Source of the DNA: Clostridia bacterium
Lineage (GTDB): Bacteria > Bacillota > Clostridia > Oscillospirales > CAG-272
Direction of reading: 5' to 3'
Length of the DNA: 6,606 nucleotides
Assembly (NCBI GenBank): GCA_017624795.1
Contig: JAGAMJ010000024.1
Coordinates: 1-6,606 of the forward strand
Below the pieces are notes generated by a model, which did no database searches, had not been told where the DNA came from, and saw only the letters and a list, made by a program, of their open reading frames with translations. Below are positions 1 to 4,733 of this stretch, piece after piece (positions within the stretch are counted from its first letter, which is position 1; each line of letters opens with the position of its first letter). The position numbers and the translations under genes are program-made.

Positions 1-924
1 AGAAAGGAAAACGACAAGCCCCAAAAAGGTGTAAACGATACCCATGCCTATGCGTAGCAGCTTCTGCTTGGGAAGCCGCAAGCATACCACTTGCAGGATC
101 GCAAAAAACGCAACGATCATACCCAGCGCCGCCGCGACCTCGTCGATCACGTCCGTCACCGTGTCGATCAGATGTATGCCAAGGTGCGACTCCACCGAAT
201 AATCGGGCAGCACGTAGGACATCTCTCCGCTTGAAAACGCGCCCAAAACGATCACGGCAAGGATCGGACCGACCGAGCAAAGCGACACCAAGCCGAAGCT
301 GTTCTCGCCCGCGTTTCTGCCGCCGAGCGTGGCGGCGATACCCGTACCAAGCGCCATGATAAAGGGCACGGTGATCGGTCCTGTCGTCACGCCCCCGCTA
401 TCAAACGCGACGGGCATCAGCTGACTGTTGCCCCGTACCGCGATCAGCGCGGCAAAGGCAAAAAGCAGCATATAAAAGAACATCAGAACACGGGAAAGAT
501 CGAGCTTGGTCAAAATTTTCAGCACCGCAACGACCAAAAACACACCGACACCAAGACTGACAAACAAAATCAGCTGCCAGCTTGGGATCACGTCGCTGAC
601 CTGCGCCGCAAGGACCGAGAGATCCGGCTCTGCCACGGTGATCAGGACGCCGAGCGCAAAGCAAACCGACAAGAGCATTCCGACCTTGCCCGATTTAGAA
701 AGTCCCGAGCCGACCTGAACGCCCATGGGTGTCATCGCCAGATCCGCGCCCAGATTGAAAAGCCCGATGCCGATCACCAAAAAGACCGACGCGATCAAAA
801 AAGTTGCCACTTCAAGTGTAGTGAAATGGACAAGGGGCGTCAGATTCATCAAAAAAACGATCGCCGTAACGGGAAGAACCGATACCAACGCTTCACGTAT
901 CTTGACAAATAAAATTTTCAGCAT
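1..924 (-). CDS. DUF1538 family integral membrane protein (C-terminus beyond left edge)
   Basis: The frame is open from the ATG at 924 to base 1, giving 308 residues with no stop. It is a very hydrophobic polytopic membrane protein. Two stretches mark the DUF1538 family: GADLAMTPMG at residues 59-68 and AFDSGGVTTGPITVPF at 173-188. The family is usually around 500 residues with the domain present twice. Here residues 252-308 look like the start of a second copy of residues 6-60, so roughly 200 residues are probably missing to the left. The start is supported by a GGGGGGAAGG ribosome binding site at 928-937 and a near-consensus promoter just upstream. The function of the family is unknown; transport is a reasonable guess from topology and the conserved Gly/Asp/Thr motifs in membrane segments. 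Related genes often neighbour P-II-type regulators, so the gene beyond the left edge is worth checking. Family assignment is confident; role is not. Confidence 0.88.
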   Translation of the reverse strand, partial: MLKILFVKIREALVSVLPVTAIVFLMNLTPLVHFTTLEVATFLIASVFLVIGIGLFNLGADLAMTPMGVQVGSGLSKSGKVGMLLSVCFALGVLITVAEPDLSVLAAQVSDVIPSWQLILFVSLGVGVFLVVAVLKILTKLDLSRVLMFFYMLLFAFAALIAVRGNSQLMPVAFDSGGVTTGPITVPFIMALGTGIAATLGGRNAGENSFGLVSLCSVGPILAVIVLGAFSSGEMSYVLPDYSVESHLGIHLIDTVTDVIDEVAAALGMIVAFFAILQVVCLRLPKQKLLRIGMGIVYTFLGLVVFLS

Positions 925-963
925 GATCCTTCCCCCCTTTTCTTTGTTTGCACTATCATATTC

Positions 964-992
964 ATTGTAGCCAAGGTAACGGTTTTTGTCAA
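964..992 (-). promoter_or_regulatory. Sigma-A promoter for the DUF1538 gene
   Basis: Read on the minus strand there is a perfect -35 box TTGACA (987-992), a 17-base spacer and the -10 box TACAAT (964-969), one base off consensus. Transcription would start near 957, giving a leader of about 33 bases before the ATG at 924. A 5-bp inverted repeat, AACGG at 978-982 and CCGTT at 994-998, brackets the -35 box and could be an operator, but it is short enough to be chance. Confidence 0.85.
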
Positions 993-1058
993 CCCGTTTG
1001 GGCGTTTTTCATCTCTATTCTTTGCTTTTTGGGGGCCTGTTTTCAAGGCAAAATACAG

Positions 1059-1080
1059 AGTGTCGACATATAATGACACT
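1059..1080 (+). promoter_or_regulatory. Candidate -10 box within a perfect inverted repeat
   Basis: TATAAT at 1069-1074 is a perfect -10 hexamer on the plus strand, 22 bases before the DUF3343 start codon. It lies in the 10-base spacer of a perfect 6-bp inverted repeat, AGTGTC at 1059-1064 and GACACT at 1075-1080. No good -35 hexamer sits at 16-18 bases upstream (1046-1051 reads AGGCAA), so an activator or an alternative promoter may be needed. A start just downstream would leave a very short leader that still keeps the ribosome binding site at 1082-1090. The repeat could be a repressor or activator site; this is inference. Confidence 0.4.
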
Positions 1081-1081
1081 G

Positions 1082-1090
1082 AAAGGAGGT
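1082..1090 (+). promoter_or_regulatory. Ribosome binding site that sets the DUF3343 start
   Basis: AAAGGAGGT is a near-perfect Shine-Dalgarno sequence, 6 bases before ATG 1097. It decides for that start over the in-frame upstream codons at 986 and 1073, which have no comparable site and lie at or upstream of the candidate promoter. Confidence 0.85.
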
Positions 1091-1096
1091 GCGATC

Positions 1097-1345
1097 ATGC
1101 CTATACCCTATCACAACGAGGAAATGGGCGTTGGTGCCATCGGCTCTATGACCGCGGCGATCAAGGCGCAACGGGTGCTTGCCTCAAACGGGATCGCGGT
1201 GGAGATCATTTCCCTCTCGCCCACCCAAACGCGCCGCGGCTGCGCCTACGGCATCGAATATCCCTTGTCGCTTGAAACAAACGTGCGCAACGTACTGCGC
1301 GCCGCGCGCATCTCTGTTTCGCAATATTTCAGAAAAGGCGGATAA
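1097..1345 (+). CDS. DUF3343 family small protein, putative sulfur/selenium carrier-like
   Basis: This is an 82-residue soluble protein with no signal peptide or membrane segment. It matches the DUF3343 (Se/S carrier-like, PF11823) pattern: a first helix with TAAIKAQRVLASNGI at residues 19-33, then a strand, then the motif RGCAYGIEY at 47-55. Cys49 in that motif is the only cysteine. In the family this conserved cysteine is proposed to carry sulfur or selenium as a persulfide or selenide; that is a proposal from genome context, not proven here. The start is set by AAAGGAGGT 6 bases upstream. The stop is only 5 bases before the TTG of the desulfurase-like gene, so the two are almost certainly co-transcribed and probably translationally coupled. 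That neighbour would be the natural donor of sulfur to Cys49. No selD or other selenium gene lies in the window, so sulfur versus selenium cannot be settled. Confidence 0.8.
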   Translation: MPIPYHNEEMGVGAIGSMTAAIKAQRVLASNGIAVEIISLSPTQTRRGCAYGIEYPLSLETNVRNVLRAARISVSQYFRKGG

Positions 1346-1350
1346 CAGCT

Positions 1351-2473
1351 TTGATCTATCTGGATAACGCCGCCACCACCTTCCCCAAGCCCCGTCGCGT
1401 GAGCGCCGAGGTACTGCGGTGCCTTACCGAGTATTGCGGCAATCCCGGCCGCGGCTCGCATCACCTGGCGCTTGCCGCCGCCGAGCAGATCTACTCTTGC
1501 CGCGAGGCGCTTTCGACCTTCCTCGGCGTTGGCGCACCCGAACGCATCTTATTCACACAAAACACCACCTATGCCCTGAATCTGGCGATCAAGGGCTTTT
1601 TGCAGGAGGGCGATCACGTCCTGATCTCGGAGCTCGAACACAATGCCGTGCGCCGCCCGATCTGCCGCCTTGCAGCAGAAGGTAAGATCACCTTTGACGT
1701 ATTCCCCGTCGTGGGGCTTACCGAAAGCGAGCTGCTTTGCCATCTTGAAGGCAAGCTCACCCGCGCGACACGCGCGCTCGTTTGCACCCACGCGTCAAAC
1801 ATCTGCTCGATATCGCTTCCCATCGCGGCGATCGGCGCGCTTTGCAGAAGGCACGACGTTCGCCTGATCGTCGATGCCGCACAGTCTGCCGGCATTTTGC
1901 CCATTGATATGCAAAAGATGCAGATCGATGCGCTGGCAGCCCCCGGACACAAGTCGCTTTACGGCATACAGGGGTGCGGTTTTCTTGCTCTTGGCGAACT
2001 TTTTTACCCAAAGCCGCTGCTTGAAGGCGGCAGTGGGGTGGACTCTCTGCCCGCCGAAATGCCAAGCGATCCGCCCGAACGCTTTGAGGCAGGGACGCTC
2101 CCCACTCCGTCGATTGCGGGACTGCTGGAAGGGGTTCGTTCCTTGATGGACGGAAATGCCGCTGCGTTTGCCGAAAAAGAGCGCGAGCTATTCATCGCCG
2201 CAACAGAGCGGCTCCTCACGCTACCCGATATTTGCCTGTATGCCCCCCGATCACGTGGGATCGGTTTTGCTATTCAACAAAAAGGGGGTTCCCAGCTCTG
2301 AGCTTGGGCGTCATCTTGGCTCCAAGGGCATTTGCGTGCGCGCAGGGCTTCACTGTGCGCCACTGGCGCACAAGGCACTCGGCACACCCGATGGGGGTGC
2401 GGTGCGCGTAAGCTTTGGACGCTACAATACCCTTTCTGACGTCGACGCGCTTTGGCAAGCGCTGCGAGCGTAA
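1351..2473 (+). CDS. Cysteine desulfurase-like class V aminotransferase, frame broken by a 1-base shift
   Basis: This is a PLP enzyme of the NifS/Csd fold, closest to the short-N-terminus cysteine desulfurase family (TIGR01977 type). The expected reaction is removal of sulfur from L-cysteine to form an enzyme persulfide and alanine. Visible landmarks are MIYLDNAATT at the start, the His97 region SELEHNAV, PLP-binding Asp175 in VDAAQSAG, the PLP lysine Lys201 in APGHKSLYG, a GGSG phosphate loop near 226-229 and FEAGTLPTPS at 245-254. The first frame ends early at 2301 (316 residues). The missing C-terminus continues in the +1 frame to 2473 and holds RAGLHCAPLAH, whose Cys (codon 2354-2356) is the catalytic cysteine. 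The switch falls at the C run 2243-2248. Removing one C gives 373 residues, the normal family length. The start is TTG at 1351, preceded by AGGCGG at 1336-1341. As written, the 316-residue product would lack the catalytic cysteine. Confidence 0.85.
2243..2248 (+). other. Frameshift site: run of six C in the desulfurase-like gene
   Basis: Up to codon GCC (2242-2244) the reading in the TTG-1351 frame matches the family. From GAT (2249-2251) the match continues one frame over (DHVGSVLLFNKKG, then the cysteine motif). One extra C in this run explains the break. Indel in a homopolymer, either real or a sequencing/assembly error, is the simplest cause. The alternative is +1 slippage of tRNA-Pro from CCC 2245-2247 to CCC 2246-2248 before the CGA codon. 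Confidence 0.8.
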
Positions 2474-2493
2474 GCACTTTTTGCAATAACGAA

Positions 2494-2549
2494 AGCACCA
2501 CACCGTGCGATGCGATCTCCAAGGGAGATCGCACCGTCGGTGTGGTGCT
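2494..2549. terminator. Long two-part hairpin between convergent genes, probable bidirectional terminator
   Basis: An 11-bp perfect outer stem pairs AGCACCACACC (2494-2504) with GGTGTGGTGCT (2539-2549). Inside, a 10-bp perfect stem pairs TGCGATCTCC (2511-2520) with GGAGATCGCA (2524-2533) around a 3-base loop. It lies 20 bases after the stop of the desulfurase-like gene and, on the other strand, 62 bases after the stop of the MalG-like permease. The T tail is better for minus-strand transcripts (TTTCGTTATT follows the stem) than for plus-strand ones (GATTGCTTATT). Neither is a classic U tract, so termination efficiency is uncertain. No gene is seen in the rest of 2474-2611. Confidence 0.65.
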
Positions 2550-2611
2550 GATTGCTTATTAACGATTGATTTAAGCCATCACGCAAAAGCGTTTTCGCAT
2601 CGCGCGTAACA

Positions 2612-3727
2612 TCAACCAACGATACCCGAACGCTCGATACCCTGTACCAGGAATTTCTGGCAGAACAAATACAGGATCGTCAGTGGCAAGCAGATCATCA
2701 CGCCGCAGCCGTATTTCATCGCCTGCACGTAATCCGCGCTCTGATGCGTGATCTCGGTGTACGAGGTGATCAGCGATGCGAAGGACAGCGGCAGACCGTC
2801 TGACATATAAGTCATCAAGCTTGGCTTATCCACGCTGATGTAGAACAATCTGACGTAAAAGTCATCTGTCCACTGCCAGCAGAAGGCGAACAGGAACACG
2901 GTGATCATCATCGGAATGGAAAGCGGCAAAATGATCTGCCAGAAGGTGCGGAAGGTATTGGCACCATCCAGATATGCGGACTCCTCCAATTCGTCGGGCA
3001 CTCCGCGGAAGAACTGCCGCAGCATAAAGATGTAAAGACCATTTTTGAACGCCAACCCGCAAATGGATAACAGGATCAACGGGATGATCGAGTTCATCAT
3101 ATTGATACCCTTGGGCCAAGGCAGGATATGGATCTTGGACAAGATGCTGTCAATTCCCACAATACCCGTTCTGGCACCACCCGAGAAGAATTTGAGGATG
3201 CCAAGAATATCAAAGTAGCTGAAATGGAAATAGATCGCAGATTGCAGCGTGCCGTGAGGAATGACCAAGGACAAAATGACCGCAAAGAACACGATCTTAT
3301 TGCCGCGGAACTTGAATTTAGCAAGTCCGTAACCCACAAGGCAAGCGGCAAAGGTCTGCAACAACGCACAAGCAAGCGAAAGCCCAAGCGTCGTAAAGAA
3401 GAACTTAAAATATTGAACGTCAACGATGATCGCCCTGTAAATACCCATTGAAAGATGGCGGGGCACCTTTACGACAGAGGCATCTACGAAATCCTGAGGA
3501 GCCATAAGCGACTTGGAAATCAAGGTGTAGAAGGGCTGCAATATCACAAAAGCAATGCCGATGAGCAAAAGCAACCGAAAAATATACCAAAGAGCACGCT
3601 TCAAAAAGAATGCGGAAACGTATTTCGCCTTCAAGCGATCCTTCAACGCGGTGCGTTCAAACTCTACACGGATCTTATTTTTGGTTTCTTTTTTCACTTG
3701 CGGCTTTCTATCTATATTTTGAGTCAT
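2612..3727 (-). CDS. Carbohydrate ABC transporter permease, MalG-like
   Basis: This 371-residue protein is one of two inner channel subunits of a binding-protein-dependent sugar importer in the cytoplasmic membrane. It has a charged Lys/Arg-rich N-terminus (1-45) and membrane segments near 46-70, 110-135, 144-167, 212-238, 268-288 and 341-358. The cytoplasmic EAA loop, which docks the ATPase, is clear at 249-271 (EESAYLDGANTFRTFW, then ILPLSIP). The start is ATG 3727, with AAAGGAGG at 3736-3743 eight bases upstream. A longer frame to 3832 would run back into the preceding permease and is rejected. It is longer than the usual 270-300 residues because of the N-terminal tail and about 30-35 extra residues at roughly 177-211, between membrane segments 3 and 4. 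The preceding permease stops 17 bases upstream, so the two are co-transcribed. The transported sugar cannot be read from the sequence. Confidence 0.9.
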   Translation of the reverse strand: MTQNIDRKPQVKKETKNKIRVEFERTALKDRLKAKYVSAFFLKRALWYIFRLLLLIGIAFVILQPFYTLISKSLMAPQDFVDASVVKVPRHLSMGIYRAIIVDVQYFKFFFTTLGLSLACALLQTFAACLVGYGLAKFKFRGNKIVFFAVILSLVIPHGTLQSAIYFHFSYFDILGILKFFSGGARTGIVGIDSILSKIHILPWPKGINMMNSIIPLILLSICGLAFKNGLYIFMLRQFFRGVPDELEESAYLDGANTFRTFWQIILPLSIPMMITVFLFAFCWQWTDDFYVRLFYISVDKPSLMTYMSDGLPLSFASLITSYTEITHQSADYVQAMKYGCGVMICLPLTILYLFCQKFLVQGIERSGIVG

Positions 3728-3735
3728 GTGATCTC

Positions 3736-3743
3736 CCTCCTTT
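3736..3743 (-). promoter_or_regulatory. Ribosome binding site that sets the MalG-like permease start
   Basis: On the minus strand AAAGGAGG lies 8 bases before ATG 3727 and just past the stop of the upstream permease (3745-3747). It fixes the start at 3727 rather than at the earlier in-frame codon at 3832. Confidence 0.8.
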
Positions 3744-3744
3744 C

Positions 3745-4716
3745 TCAGTCTCTTCTCTGATAGAAGACGAACGCGGAGCAAATTGCCGCGATCAATCCAA
3801 CTATCACAAGCACCAGCAAGAAATACATCCAACCCATAGCGGAGCTGATATGCATATTCGTTTGGTAAGTTGCGTTGATCTTCATCATGACCGAGTTGGA
3901 GTCGGTTGTAAAGTTATCGATGATCGTGTAGACCGCATTCACCAGGATCATAGGGCTGACCATTGGGAACGTGATCTTCCAGAAGGTTTCCCACGAGGTC
4001 GCACCGTCGATCTGACAGGATTCGTAGATGGCGGGTGAGATCGATTGCAGTGCGGCAAGGAAGATCAGGATCTGCACGCCCGAACGGTTGATGATCGTTG
4101 CGATCTCCTGAACCGCCGTCACGATATAGGTGACCAAGCCAGATCCAAATCCAAGCCCATCGAAAATACTCATCAGGAGTGTTTCCAGCGCCATGGCAGA
4201 TTTCATCTTGTCAGCGGCGCTTTCCTCCATACCCAGATCCATGCCCTCGCCGCCCTCGGCGTGAGAGGTCATCAGGATCGACTCCATCAAGCCCGTGGAA
4301 AGCACAACGGGCAGGAAGAAGATCGCACGGAATGCTGCACGTCCAACCATTTTTTGGTTCAGAATGACGGCAACGAACAGTGAAAAGATCAGAATGGCGG
4401 GAATATCAAACGCCATTTCTTGCAGACCCGTCAAAAGGGTCTGCACGAAATCAGCATCGGAAAACAACGCATCGGAATAGTTTTTCCATCCAACGAACTC
4501 CTTAATGACGACGTCATCAAGGACCCTGTAAACATTGAAGCTATACTGAACAGATTCGATCAGGATCGGTATGTAGATCAGCACAAATCCCAGAACGAAG
4601 GGCAGCACGAACAGCCAACCCGCCCGCGCCTTGCGGCGGTCAAGGGAGGCGATCTTCTTTTTCTTGACGGGCTTTGCTGCCTTGGTGACAGAAGCCGCGT
4701 TGACTTGATTTGTCAT
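3745..4716 (-). CDS. Sugar ABC transporter permease, MalF-like
   Basis: This 323-residue membrane protein should pair with the MalG-like permease to form the transport channel. The N-terminus is basic (KPVKKKK near 16-21), followed by membrane segments near 34-56, 101-120, 128-150, 213-229, 252-270 and 294-317. The EAA loop is at 230-255: YESCQIDGATSWETFW, then KITFPMVSP. The start ATG has GGGAGGT at 4724-4730, seven bases upstream. The stretch 151-212 between membrane segments 3 and 4 is unusually long: an acidic, Gly/Met-rich part (HAEGGEGMDLGMEES) followed by an amphipathic or weakly hydrophobic part. It would face the outside and could contact the substrate-binding protein. The gene lies 17 bases after the DUF5696 gene and 17 bases before the MalG-like gene. 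Family assignment is firm; substrate is unknown. Confidence 0.9.
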   Translation of the reverse strand: MTNQVNAASVTKAAKPVKKKKIASLDRRKARAGWLFVLPFVLGFVLIYIPILIESVQYSFNVYRVLDDVVIKEFVGWKNYSDALFSDADFVQTLLTGLQEMAFDIPAILIFSLFVAVILNQKMVGRAAFRAIFFLPVVLSTGLMESILMTSHAEGGEGMDLGMEESAADKMKSAMALETLLMSIFDGLGFGSGLVTYIVTAVQEIATIINRSGVQILIFLAALQSISPAIYESCQIDGATSWETFWKITFPMVSPMILVNAVYTIIDNFTTDSNSVMMKINATYQTNMHISSAMGWMYFLLVLVIVGLIAAICSAFVFYQRRD

Positions 4717-4733
4717 TTTGAATACCTCCCTTT

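Noticed and set aside
401..970. Small open frames on both strands within the DUF1538 gene
   Set aside because: They are shadows in other frames. The minus-strand frame open from 924 to 1 carries clear family motifs.
986..1096. N-terminal extension of the DUF3343 protein to an upstream in-frame start
   Set aside because: It would begin upstream of the candidate promoter, has no ribosome binding site, and its residues do not resemble the family. ATG 1097 has an excellent site 6 bases upstream.
925..1096. A riboswitch in the divergent intergenic region
   Set aside because: The leaders implied by the promoters are too short (about 33 bases on the minus strand and under 20 on the plus strand), and no conserved aptamer pattern is visible.
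2156..2473. A separate small plus-strand gene covering the end of the desulfurase region
   Set aside because: Only the part after about 2249 resembles a protein family, and that part is the missing C-terminus of the upstream gene. Its first 30 residues are an out-of-frame reading of the same gene.
2579..2600. AAAAGCGTTTT palindrome as a second terminator after the MalG-like gene
   Set aside because: The pairing is only four A-T pairs around a 3-base loop and not stable. The large hairpin at 2494-2549 is the better candidate.
3728..3832. N-terminal extension of the MalG-like permease to 3832
   Set aside because: It would overlap the C-terminal coding region of the preceding permease. ATG 3727 has a strong AAAGGAGG site.
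3128..4038. Plus-strand open frames opposite the permease genes
   Set aside because: They are low-complexity, charged readings antisense to well-supported permeases, with no ribosome binding sites or recognisable domains.
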